Source: Chara braunii
Lineage: Eukaryota > Streptophyta > Charophyceae > Charales > Characeae
DNA length: 20,412 nt
NCBI GenBank assembly: GCA_003427395.1
Contig: BFEA01000136.1
Span: forward strand, 1,849,232-1,869,643
Direction: 5' to 3'
Shown: positions 9,446 through 18,540 of the stretch, piece after piece
Layout of the letters: each line of letters starts with the position of its first letter
Numbering within the stretch: position 1 is the stretch's first letter
Program-made: the position numbers and the translations under genes
Notes under the pieces: model-generated
The model's database searches: none
What the model was told of the DNA's origin: nothing
The model's input: only the letters and a program-made list of their open reading frames with translations

Positions 9446-9713
9446 TTCAATGAACAACGAATGGAACACCTTAAGAAAAGAGTTTCCAAGTCAATCAAAT
9501 CCATCAAAGACAACGATGTTGTAAGAAACATGATGGTAATTGTCATGTAAGAATCGGAATATCTTTAGAAGATAACGTCTCGATTTACAAAATTCAATGA
9601 ACAACGAATGGAACACCTTAAGAAAAGAGTTGTAGTCAATCAAATCCATCAAAGATAACGATGTTCTAAGATACATGATGCTAATTGTCGTCTAAGAAGC
9701 GGAATATCTTTAT
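9446..9713. repeat. 147-bp tandem duplication covering the gene 3' end
   Basis: TTCAATGAACAACGAATGG occurs at 9446 and again at 9593, and the similarity continues for about 120-145 bp to GAA(T/G)CGGAATATCTTTA at 9551 and 9696. The copies differ by scattered substitutions and a 2-nt gap. On the minus strand the right copy holds the last about 22 codons of the Ulp1-containing gene and its stop (9649-9651). The left copy holds a mutated echo of the same codons. Confidence 0.9.
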
Positions 9714-10723
9714 AAGAGAACTGGAAAGGCCGTCGATCTCCACGTTGCAACAACGTCGCATACATCAACATGAACACCCTACAGCTTGCTCCATCCACTT
9801 GTCTCGGAACTCCATCCACCACAACATTTCGCACTATCGACTTCCAACTCCTACCCGACCGCCTATGTGATGTTTGACGTTCCAAATACTGCACAATCAA
9901 CCCGAAACCAGAAAGATAAAAACTAGAATCAGATACAACGCGAGGCAAGAAATTAAAAATTTTGATAACATCATCTCCCATGTTGACGGAAAGGAGGATC
10001 TAGTGATCATCATCTTTGTGGACAGGAACGAAGAGAATATCGTAACAAAGCAAATCTACGTTTCTGGCCCACCTCCGCACCCCACCGTGTCCTTGAAGTC
10101 GCAGTTTACTGAAGAAAAACGAATTAAAGCTGAAAACTTGAAGTTCCGACGAGATGTCACGTGACCCACATGCGGTTGACCCCAACAACGCCATTATATA
10201 GAAATTGACCACCTCATCATTCACCCTGCCGTCGACATGCAGCAAGGTGAGGAAATATTTTGCTGCAGTCCGAAATTGGCCATCGCCCAGTATAGAGAGA
10301 ACAGTGTGAGACGACACCGAGCCTCGTAAAATGTCGTCCAAAACCCGTAAGCTCAGAGGCGCAATCGGTGTAGCGAAACTTTTCCCGCGTGCTGCACTTG
10401 CAGCCCGCACTGCACAACATCGAGCAAAGGACACGTGGGGTAGTGAGAAACGGAGTTCTAGGCACTGTCCCCCGGAGCATGGCGCGTTGCTAAGTACTTC
10501 TCATACATTGCCTGACCCCTACTCACAGATCGTGGATATGTCCCTTTCTCTAGGGCAAGAAGGGAAAGACATTCCTCAATGGCAACGTTGTACTCCTTTC
10601 CGATCTCGACATCAACCCCTGATGCCTTTAACATATCCTTGTGTTTTGTAGTCAACTCGGGGACTTTCTGCAATATGTGCTCATGATATTTGGAGGACCT
10701 CTGTGTTCGAGATGACCCCACCC
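9649..10723 (-). CDS. Exon 2: Ulp1/SENP-type cysteine protease domain (with stop and frameshift)
   Basis: The first part (10723-10471) encodes a charged, probably helical linker (YHEHILQKVPELTTKHKDML). A shift at a run of five G near 10470 moves into the protease frame. Peptidase C48 landmarks follow: VNDEVVNFYIMALL (about 10224), FFFSKL, GVRRWARNVDLL, then DILFVPVHKDDDH, where the catalytic His (10005-10003) is followed by TAG in place of the expected Trp. The next block has SGFGLIVQYLE, then DGASCRVFMLMYA with the catalytic Cys at 9783-9781, and PFQFSYKDIPLLRRQLA at the end. The Asp of the triad appears replaced by Asn (IKIFN, 9954-9952), and the Gly after the Cys is Arg. Family members remove SUMO in the nucleus; many plant copies lie in transposons. 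This copy should be inactive. Confidence 0.82.
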
Positions 10724-11377
10724 CTGTATAACAGAAGAAAGACACAACGAAAAATGAGAACCATACAATCACATAGACACAACAGTCAAGCAAGACCTCT
10801 CCGACCATAGGGCCCTGATTTCGCGTGGTCATGTGCACCCAGGTGTGGTTGTGATACTAGAAAACAAAACGACTGCAACATTCTAGCTTAACACTCCCGC
10901 ACTTCGCAAAGGAAAACCACCACAACTCACAGAAGCCAAAGGCCAGCAGTCCCCGAAGTTCGGATTGCGGCGGACTTTTCAACACACCAGCCCCACTGAG
11001 ACTGACCACATCACGAATCTACAAAGAAAGTTCGGTTCCCGGCGGACTAAAACCGACACTATTCCCGGTAAGGGAAAACCGTCAGTCCATGTACTTGGCC
11101 ACTTCCTTAGCCCGTGGCCACTTCCTCAGCCGGGGCAGATCCTTCCTTGGATGGAGTGTAAGTTTGTCGAGGAACTTTTCGCAGCCCTCGACCAGAAACC
11201 CGACCGAGTGACAGATAAGCCAACGAGATGTATTAGGAAGGGCTGGTGGCTGCAGTATGGCAGCATCCGAAACTTCCCGTATCGACAGACAGTGTGGACA
11301 GCCGTCGTGTGCACAGCGCGGACTGTAATCTGACGACATCCGGACGCGCAGGCAGTGTGGCGTTCTTCACGGCTTAC
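10724..11377 (-). other. Spliceosomal intron, 654 nt
   Basis: The donor is CTG|GTAAGC (GT at 11377-11376), a near-ideal 5' splice site. The acceptor is TTCTTCTGTTATACAG (AG ending at 10724), with a pyrimidine-rich tract. The upstream exon leaves one base and the downstream exon supplies two, so the frame is restored and runs through VGSSRTQRSSKYHEHI. The intron contains two 22-bp quasi-palindromes (10956-10977, 11028-11049) and a 19-bp tandem pair (11096-11114, 11115-11133). It removes the weak frames otherwise seen here. Confidence 0.7.
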
Positions 11378-14213
11378 CAGTCTGTTTCTCTCTCCGCTCC
11401 TTTGATGGGGAATTTGGCGTGGGCAAAGCGAGCACATCGAGAGCTTGACCACCGACCCTCGATTTTTTTGAGGACGTGACATGTTGTCGTCCCCCGACCT
11501 CGCCTTCCTCTCCGGCGGCAAGGGTGGCCGGCAGGACCAGGGACTTCGGCGGCGACGAAGCTAGGGCAACTGCAACGGGAGACGTGACGTTGCCAGTTTC
11601 GTCGTTGTCAGACATTGTGAACAGACGGGCAGACACGTTGTGGTCGCCGAGGATACCGTCGATAACTTTGTCAATGCTTATACGCCGACTTGTTCTAGAC
11701 GGGCTGATAGCGACCTCCCGGCTCTTCACTCTGCTCTCATTCAACACGGAGAGAACCTTGTTTCTCCAGTCGACGGACAACTTCTTGTGTCCCGCCGACT
11801 TCTCCGTCACCTCAATCGAGTTGTCCTGGTTGCAACCCAGGTACGGCGGGAAGTCCTTGAACAACGCCGAGTCCGAAACGTGTTTCCTGCTGTTATCCCA
11901 CAACTCGTCATCCAATCCCTGACTTTCAAACTTCCTGAACACTGCAGACCTCGATTTCATAAAAGGGTACCTTTGGATCCAATCCGCGTCCGACCTCTTC
12001 CCGTGTTTGAACTGGTAATAATTCCACAAACGGAGCAGCAAGCGGTCGCACTTCACCAACTGCACCATGTCCTGCACGCTGAGCTTCCCCAACTTCACCA
12101 ATGACGGGGAGCCGGCCTGGACCCAAACGACCTCGGAAGCAAGCACCTTCTTTAGAACTCGACACTTCTCATTGTCCGTGAGTGATTCCATTGCTTTCCA
12201 ACAATGCGCGTTCGGGTCGGGCACTTGCACGAACCAATCGCCCTCCTCTTTCTCCTTTTTGCCTTTCTTATTCGGTGGGTCTACGGGGACGTTGTACACC
12301 ACCTCAGTTCTGCCCAACTTATCGTTGTGGATGTAGGCGACCCCAGGCTTGACGTTTTTGACCTTCTTCTTTTTCACGATCTACTTCGCTCCGTTGTGGC
12401 TCAGCAATCTACCTGTCTCCCATTTTTCGAAAAATTCCAGGGCCAGTTTCCAGACATTTCCTCCTGCCATCGCGAGAGGGAAATAAGAACGCAGGGCAAC
12501 ATTTTGCTTCTTAAGGGCCTCCTCTTCCTTTTGATCCGCGAGAATCCACAAGTTGATGTGAGGCGCCTTATGGAGCACCGTTGTACAAAACTTACGCCAA
12601 GCCAGGACCTGATCTTGTTTACCGCTAGGGTGCCCCATCACAGCTCTCGGGCAGCCGTCATGCTTCCACTTCCACCGAATGTCTTTCATAGACAGCTTCA
12701 ACTGTCTGGGAGGCGCCTTCAGGTCCTTCTTGTTGTTCTGTGAACTAACAAGAAAATACCCTTCGAAGTCGTCGTCCGAAAAGTAAGGCATTCGCGCCGG
12801 CCACCGCTCAAAATTGTACTTCTTGGCCACCTCGCTCCCGAGCAGCGACCGGGCTGCCGCCGCGTTATGCTGCCCGCACACCGCGTAGTAGTAGTATTCT
12901 CCCACCAGCTCGTCCTTCCACTCCTCCGGCTTCAAACGTTGAGGCTTGGTCCCGGGAGTTGGTTTTTGAAGCCCCAGTGGTGCGAGCTTGAAGATCGGCA
13001 ACTCGTACGTCTGCTTTTTATTTTCGAACGCATACTGCATTGCTTCTTTTATCGTTTCCACGAGAACAGGATCCAACGATCGCTGGTTGTAAAGATCCTC
13101 CCACTCCCCGAGGTCGACGATCTGAGCCGGGCTAATCTCAAAATCCCGCCTTGTCCTGACGCCGTCCTTGTACTCCAGGAAGTACCCGGCATCCACGTCG
13201 ATGACAGGCCTTGTCGTGGAAGGTCCTGACGCAGGCTGTTTCTGTTTTGAAGCCGGACGTTTGCTACCCGGGTGGTCCTCCTCCACCCCCTTTCCCTTCC
13301 GTTTTTCTCCCGTAGTCTTCGGGGTCCTCGTCTTTTGTTTCTTTGAAGAGCTTACCACGTCCTCTTGACAATCTCCCCTCCTTTTTTGGGGAGTCCCCTG
13401 CGGTCCCTCACCGCCCACAGCCTTGTCATCCGCGCCATGGCCCTCGCCGGGCTCCAAGTCGGACCCACACTGGACTGCCTCTTCTCTCGGATCCGCTGCG
13501 ACCTCTTGTCGTACCCCAGGTATGGACAGCACGGACCAGTCTCTTTCCCTCGACGTCGAAAACGGTGGACGCGGTGTCGCCTCATCTTCGCTATCGTCAA
13601 ACAGACCTCTGGCATCCTCCCGCTGCACATGTGTAGCCTCGCCGGAACCCAGGTCCCCCCCTTCCCCCGCTGCCCCGTTCGACTCACAACCGCCGCACAG
13701 CTGCAAAGGCATTGACAGTTCCAGGTCGGGGCCGACTTCGCAAGGGACGTCGAGGGCGATGTCCTTCTCATCCAACAAGTCGAAGAACTCTCAACCCAAA
13801 ACAAACCCACCTTGCCGCCGGAGGTCGTTGTAGAACGGGGTGTTCGCAGCACCCGCTCCGAACCCCTCGAACAGACACATGTCGAGAACCGCCCCCTTGG
13901 CACCGACGACGACGTTCCCCTTAGAACCGTACACATTTTTCATGTAGAACCGCCGATGACTGCCTTTCGCATTCTCCCACCGCAAGACAGCCCCCAGAAC
14001 CCTGCGGCGCTTGTTGGCTTCGACGAAGATTACAGGACCACACGGCTGTTGAAATGGGTTCGAAGCATCACCACAGCACCAGTCCACGAATCATTTCGAC
14101 CTTGCGTGGTCCGACCACGACCTCGAGGTCGTAGGCGAACGTTTTGTGGAATCTTAACCTGATCCCATCCGGGAGGTTGTTGCAGGCTCCCCCTCGCCCC
14201 TCGACGAAGACAT
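11378..14213 (-). CDS. Exon 1: ParB/sulfiredoxin-like, basic protein part (with stops)
   Basis: About 945 codons. Codons from 14087 encode a domain with FVEANKRRRVLGAVLRWEN, FYMKNVYGSKGNVVVGAKG and LFEGFGAGAANTPFYNDLRR, of unknown family. Codons from 13778 begin an acidic, Gly/Glu-rich linker, then Lys/Arg clusters (KKQKTR, GEKRKGKG, about 13360-13240) that look like nuclear localisation signals. The segment about 13150-12660 resembles a ParB/Srx fold: RSLDPVLVETIKEAMQYA, a strand (YELPIFKLAPLG), then YYYAVCGQHNAAAARSLL with GQHN at 12875-12864, comparable to the GQHR or GEHR motif of ParB-like proteins. The remainder is Lys-rich (IVKKKKVKNVKPG) with helical stretches and a Ser-rich tail. The exon ends ACTG before GTAAGC. 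The ParB relation rests on pattern only. Confidence 0.6.
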
Positions 14214-15934
14214 CTTGTCTGCGGACGACAACGGAAAACAAATGAACCACCAAAGAGCGTCATGTCGCAGACAAAACACAACGCAGGCAAAAAACACGGG
14301 CGGCAAACATTGCGGCCAACCGTTCCGGGACCTTGAAGTTCGGATCCCGACGAACTTTGGACGCGAAGACCTTTAATGACCTCTTACCTGCAACGAGATC
14401 AATCTTTAAAAAGGGACACATGTCATGCGGCCGGGCGACAACCACATTGGTATTTCCGAAATACAGATGCCGACCACATGGGGAATGAACGGGAGGTCAT
14501 GTGCGAAGCTCGCGTTGGACGGGGCGGTGTCCTCCGCTAAGCACTCGAAACACGGACAGGCTAGTACGCGAAGTCCGCTAGGGTCTCGACTAAAGGACAG
14601 TGCGACAGAAAGAGAGAAACAGCCAGCCCATGTAGCCGGCATTCCAGAACCGGGCTCGAGCGAACATACTCCGGAACTGCATTTGATCAAAACCAGAAGT
14701 CGGAGATGGACTCTCCCAATAGCCGGGCGGGTTGTGCGAACCATCGGACGGGCATGTCCGAAGACAAACCAACGCACCTCCCGAAAAGTGAAGTTCGCCG
14801 GGATCTGAACTTCAGGGCGAACTTCAGGACGAACTTCAGGACGATGCGACAGGCAGAGACGGCGTCAGAGACACACGGTCCGTGCACTCAACCACGACCT
14901 GGAAATGCCACACAGAAACGAGAGGCCGGTTGAGAAGGACAAGTTCGCCGAAATTCGAACTTCTTCTGATATGCGCAGCAGCCGTGACAACATTATATGC
15001 GTCCCTGGCAGGACAGAACGACACGTGCGGAACAGGGCGGAGAGGAGCTATTGTCGCAATCCACGGGGGATCCGGAAGACCACTGCCTGTCCAATAGACA
15101 GGCGTCACAGGAAGTCCGCCTGGATCCGAACTTCTGGACGCCACGAGAAAGATACACAGAGATAAGCACTGGATCACGTTCGAGCTCGGATGGAAGGTGG
15201 GGTCCGAGCAAAGTTATGGTGGGAGAACCGCGGGTCTCACAGCTGAACGCAGGTTTTGATGGAAGTAGTCATTGAGTTCGTCAATGCTCAAAACATATCC
15301 AGATGCAACAAGAGGGCCCGCAAACCGGGATATCTAACGGGTTTCAGTAAACGTGAAGCTCGAGTGACCCTGCGCTCATTGGAACCTGGGATCCCTAAGA
15401 GTGCTTTTGCCATTTCGCGACCGGGATCCCTAAGAGTGCTTTTCGCATTTCACAACGACAATGACCGACTGTTTGGCACATGCCGATGGTGGTCGGGCGA
15501 CATCCGAACACGGAGAGTGTTGGTGAAGTTCAGTTGGCGACGGGCTCAGATTACGAACGTCGGTGGGCGTAATTGGTCGTTCAAACTTTTCGAAGGCCGC
15601 GGCCTCAAGCAAGACCGTGCTTGTGGTGCTCGACGGTTCTTGCGGTCCGCCCGACGTCAGCATTACGAAAGACAAACCAACGCACATCCCAAAACGCGAA
15701 GTTCGCCGGGATCCGAACTTCACCGCGGCGTGACATGGAAGGAGACGGCGTCAGAGATAGACCTCTTACATGATTGTCGGCGGTTGTTGAAATGTTCGAC
15801 GACCAGGGATTTGTAGGACAAGTGCACGGTGTAGCGTCTACTAGCAACTGTTGCCTCTCACACCTCCCTCCACTGCTACACATCTAATATTGTAGGCAGC
15901 AAAACGACATCTCATATCCCTCCCTTCTTTTCCC
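14214..15934. repeat. Repeat-rich spacer between two minus-strand genes
   Basis: No convincing gene. Contents: 22-bp quasi-palindromes at 14336, 14791, 14941, 15112 and 15699; three 12-bp tandem GAACTTCAGG(A/G)C units at 14807, 14819 and 14831; a 35-bp tandem pair at 15388-15457 (GGGATCCCTAAGAGTGCTTT); and a direct repeat of about 110 bp linking 14758-14875 with 15667-15765. That repeat shares GACAAACCAACGCAC, the palindrome and GAGACGGCGTCAGAGA. The 186-codon + strand frame at 15256-15816 crosses these repeats and has no motif. The promoter of the 14213 gene should lie here, but no clear element was found. Confidence 0.7.
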
Positions 15935-16882
15935 TTAAACAGCAGGTCTGACTACCAGTTCAGACAAGCCGACATTCGGGGTACCCCTGGGACGACGTCG
16001 CGAACCGAAGCCATACAAAGCATTCATTGATGATCCGTATACGTGGATCTGCGGTTCATCCACCGATGCCCTCTCCGAAAAGACGAACATGTATTTCATC
16101 CTAGCAAACACTCCCGGTCGTGCTAAGGAATTCCCTATACAGTCCCGTATGTTGGACACTTTCTCCTCGACCTCACGATGCAACAAAAAGTTTTGGACCT
16201 GCCCTGCTATCACCAAATCGCGCCAACCATCTGGACATACAGGCCCACGCGTCCGCACGAATTTGGACCCCTCAATCACCACCTCGTTCCGTGACACAAG
16301 CACAACTGCGTCAACGAGGTTCCTGCTCTTGTTCCAAGCAGCAATACATAGAACTCAAGCGTAATCAGTCCCCGACACATTCAATCGCACACAACAGTAT
16401 GACACAACGTGTGGAGAATTCCCGGGGCACCGCAGCGCGTACTGCTCCAGGAACGAGCAGTGACGAGCGCAGACCACCAACTCTTGTTTCCGCGAGCCTC
16501 CCCAAGTTCGTGGCGACGACCTGGCGTAGTGGCACTCGAGGCGGCTGAAATGGCGGCTAATGCAGCCAAGTGCTCTGCGCATATGGTTCAGGAACTTGTG
16601 TTCGAGGACAACGTCAGACACCGGGATGAGGTTCCCGAACTCCAACATGTTGCCGAAATTGTACTGGCTCGCTTATGGACAACGACTCTCCATCATGGCC
16701 CAATTCCCATCGCACCACTCGTCAATATGCAGTCCCGTGCACGGGACGACGGTCATCCAGGGGTCCTCGTCGAAGTCCTCTGCGGTCGCTCCGTGGATCG
16801 TAGTCACACCATTAAAATACCGCACGGATCTCGTGCAAGGACGAAATGGTTCTGCCATGCGAATGTGCGTCTCGGGACTCAT
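15935..16882 (-). pseudogene. Unrecognised protein gene, broken
   Basis: One minus-strand frame continues from about 16882 to a TAA at 15935, past TAA at 16675-16673 and TGA at 16357-16355. Its product is protein-like: RYFNGVTTIHGATAEDFDED, MTVVPCTGLHIDEWCDGNW, FGNLIPVSDVVLEHKFLNHM, then WNKSRNLVDAVVLVSRNEVV, CPDGWRDLVIAGQVQNFLL and ARMKYMFVFSERASVDEP. The two stops are one C-to-T step from Gln and Arg codons. Between about 16580 and 16390 a neighbouring frame (ISAASSATTPGRRHELGEAR) looks better, which implies a pair of indels there. I do not recognise the family. The start could be ATG 16882 or 16858; the frame is open to 17098. It lies upstream of, and on the same strand as, the ParB/Ulp1 gene. 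Confidence 0.45.
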
Positions 16883-16934
16883 CATCTGTGGTGTCGAGAA
16901 CATCGACTCCATGATTCGTGGTGTCGAGAAGGTC
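16876..16934. repeat. 29/30-bp tandem pair
   Basis: Two adjacent copies starting GACTC at 16876 and 16905 share GTGGTGTCGAGAA. On the minus strand they encode a doubled FSTPxxM pattern at the N-terminal edge of the unrecognised gene, which suggests this edge may lie outside the original protein. Confidence 0.7.
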
Positions 16935-17110
16935 GCCTCCATTACGCACCCTACACACCATGCGCACATACCAAATGAGACACACGGGCACGAAGACACT
17001 CGTAAACATGTCGTGTTCCACGATCTGCGACCTATGGCATTAGACGGACCACACGCTTGAAGATCTGAATCCGGGTGGTCGACTTGGTTGGTGTTCACTT
17101 CTACCGGCTA

Positions 17111-17990
17111 GTGGGCCAGCCGCAAACATGTCCCACGAGAGGCGGGAAGGTCATGTCCGGCGTGATCCGAACTTGGCGAGACTGCGCAGGAGAGACAAAT
17201 GTGTCTCTAAAACTCGCCGTCTTGAACTTTTTTGAAGTTCGGATCTCGGAGGACATGACATTTTTACTAATCCAAAGTTGTGGCAATCCACTGGGCGCTA
17301 GAAACTCCACAGTCTGAACCCACACCACCAGGGATTTGAAGCACGCCTGTGTCCGAACTTGACGGCCGCACGACGAACCGTGAACGAGAAGTTCGGATCC
17401 CAGCGGACTTCGCATTTTATTGAATCCGAAGTCCGCCCGGGTTCGAAATTGACGAGTGTCCGAGGAACCGTGCATGGAAGGTTCGGATCCACGGCCCAGC
17501 AGGCGGGCCGGAAACATGAATCGCGAAAGGACGAAATCTTAAGTTCGTCGATGTCCCAACGGACTTCAAGTGTTTAAGAATCCGAGGTTGTGGCGATCCT
17601 CCAGGCACCCAAGTCCGCATTCTGAACGAAACAATGCTAAAAGCGAAGTTTGCCGGGATCCGAACTTGACGTATGTGCGAGGGAACGTGCAGGAGAAGTC
17701 CGGATCCCAGTGGACTTCGCATTTTCACCAAACCGAAGTTCAATAAGGTACGGAATTGACGACTGTACCAGGGACCTTGCAAGCGAGGTTCGGATCCACA
17801 ACCCCGCAGACGGGCCGCAAACATGTCTTCCGGAAGGCGGGAACATGAAGTTCACTGGGATCCGAACTTGGCGAAATTGCGTGGGAGAGACACACCTGTT
17901 TGCGAAACTCACCGTCCGACAATTTCTTGAAGTTCAGATCCCGACGGACTTCAAATTCCTGCACATCCTCGACTGTGGTTGTGGGGCGGG
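17111..17990. repeat. Tandem array of about 306-390-bp units
   Basis: GCCGCAAACATGTC at about 17119 recurs as GCCGGAAACATGAA at about 17507 and GCCGCAAACATGTC at about 17814. The block 17363-17527 matches 17669-17835 at a period of about 306 bp (GAGAAGT(T/C)CGGATCCCAG at 17386 and 17693; CATTTT; GGTTCGGATCCAC). A further shared block (AAGTTC, GACGGACTTCAA, GTGGTTGTGG) starts at 17235, 17541 and 17931. Every unit carries opposed pairs of the 22-bp palindrome. Minus-strand frames of 138 and 135 codons here share residues only because of the repeat. Confidence 0.8.
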
Positions 17991-18095
17991 GTTGCGAAAC
18001 ATGTTCGAACAGGTGCACAAGCTCGCCGGAATGGGAACTTCTTCCGGCGTTCGATTGCGCGATCAGTTCAGTTTGATTGCTCGATCAGTTCGCCA

Positions 18096-18196
18096 AAGTT
18101 CGACGTCCGACGAGGTTCGACGCCCGCCGAGGTTTGATGTGAAGCCAGGTTACATGCCCAACATGGTTCGATGTTATTCAAGGTTCGATGACCAAC
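18096..18196. repeat. 17-bp minisatellite, six units
   Basis: Six units of 16-18 bp, each opening A(A/G/T)GTT(C/T)GA or a close variant, begin at 18096, 18113, 18130, 18147, 18163 and 18181. The unit start resembles the AAGTTCG arm of the neighbouring palindromes. A related GATCAGTTC motif occurs twice just upstream (18061, 18083). Confidence 0.7.
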
Positions 18197-18371
18197 AACA
18201 TTGTGTGATCCGTTCGCGGGCACATGATTAATTGCCTTGTGGATTCTCCGCGACGAATGGATTTGTCGCAGATCGGTCGCTCGATGCCGCTGCTTCCAAC
18301 ATCTGCAGATTGATGATGTGGTCGGCGAGCGACCGGTCTATCGAACTTGTTGGTAGTCTTCGACAGAACAC

Positions 18372-18517
18372 TCGATTGGTCAGGAGATCTTTCAGGATCA
18401 GCTGTTTGATCGGGTGCTCGGTTGGCGGTTGGTGTGCTGATAGATCAACCACTCGAACAACCGCCACCAGAGCACCCGATCAAACAAGTTATCGTGGCAG
18501 ATCTCCTGACCAATCGA
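18372..18517. repeat. Foldback: 60-bp inverted repeat with 26-nt loop
   Basis: The left arm 18372-18431 is the reverse complement of the right arm 18458-18517. Nineteen bases at the outer end (18372-18390) and seventeen in the middle (18403-18419) pair perfectly. A 12-base internal region is about half matched, and the inner end pairs again. By eye about 52 of 60 positions match. The loop is 18432-18457. The RNA or single strand would form a long hairpin. Confidence 0.9.
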
Positions 18518-18540
18518 CTCTTGTTTCGCCGACAGGTTGA

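Larger units (their letters stand above)
9649..14213 (-). pseudogene. Two-exon gene: ParB-like segment plus Ulp1 protease, broken
   Basis: On the minus strand one reading frame runs from ATG 14213 to a splice donor at 11378. It resumes at 10723 in matching phase and, after a frameshift near 10470, ends at TGA 9649. Read in order it has a short Ser/Gly N-terminus, a conserved-looking domain, an acidic linker, a basic bipartite-like stretch, a ParB/sulfiredoxin-like segment, a Lys-rich middle, and a C-terminal Ulp1/SENP-type peptidase C48 domain. In-frame stops are 14156 (TAA), 14093 (TGA), 13793 (TGA), 12383 (TAG) and 10002 (TAG). Each could arise by one C-to-T or G-to-A change. The full family is not recognised. 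Ulp1 domains often ride in plant transposons, so a mobile-element origin is possible. The start choice is tentative. Confidence 0.65.
14336..17952. repeat. Family of 22-bp quasi-palindromes (12 copies here, 2 more in the intron)
   Basis: Each copy is 22 bp: an AAGTTCG-type arm, an asymmetric 8-bp core (GATCCCGG or its reverse CCGGGATC) and a CGAACTT or CGGACTT arm. Core-forward copies start at 14336, 17235, 17389, 17696 and 17931. Core-reverse copies start at 14791, 14941, 15112, 15699, 17429, 17646 and 17848. Intron copies start at 10956 and 11028. The length is constant while up to about five bases vary. Half-sites such as GATCCGAACTTG (17162) add to the set. Function is unknown. Confidence 0.85.

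Noticed and set aside
9049-9546. 165-codon minus-strand frame
   Set aside because: Cys/Phe/Ile-rich without motifs, beyond the gene stop and partly within the tandem duplication.
10797-10856. Possible 20-codon mini-exon (YHNHTWVHMTTR) with a good upstream acceptor
   Set aside because: Its downstream donor is poor and the phase does not fit the 10723 exon, whereas direct splicing from 11378 to 10723 fits exactly.
11082-11521. Minus-strand frames between the two exons
   Set aside because: They lie mostly inside the well-supported intron or run out of frame with exon 1.
14068-14253. Alternative minus-strand frame reading QDVFVEGRGGACNNLPDG at the start of the ParB/Ulp1 gene
   Set aside because: It looks protein-like but needs a frameshift to join the downstream domain. 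The competing frame from ATG 14213 joins directly and has stops explainable by C-to-T change. The choice is not certain.
15256-15816. 186-codon + strand frame
   Set aside because: It crosses a 35-bp tandem repeat and a dispersed palindrome, is Arg-rich without motifs, and sits in the GC-rich spacer where chance frames are expected.
17101-17824. Minus-strand frames of 138 and 135 codons with similar sequences
   Set aside because: Their likeness (RQFRT, KMRSPLGS) comes from the tandem DNA repeat; no domain and no sign of protein-level conservation.
14336-17952. CRISPR-like reading of the regularly sized palindromes
   Set aside because: Spacing between copies is irregular, orientations are mixed and the context is eukaryotic.
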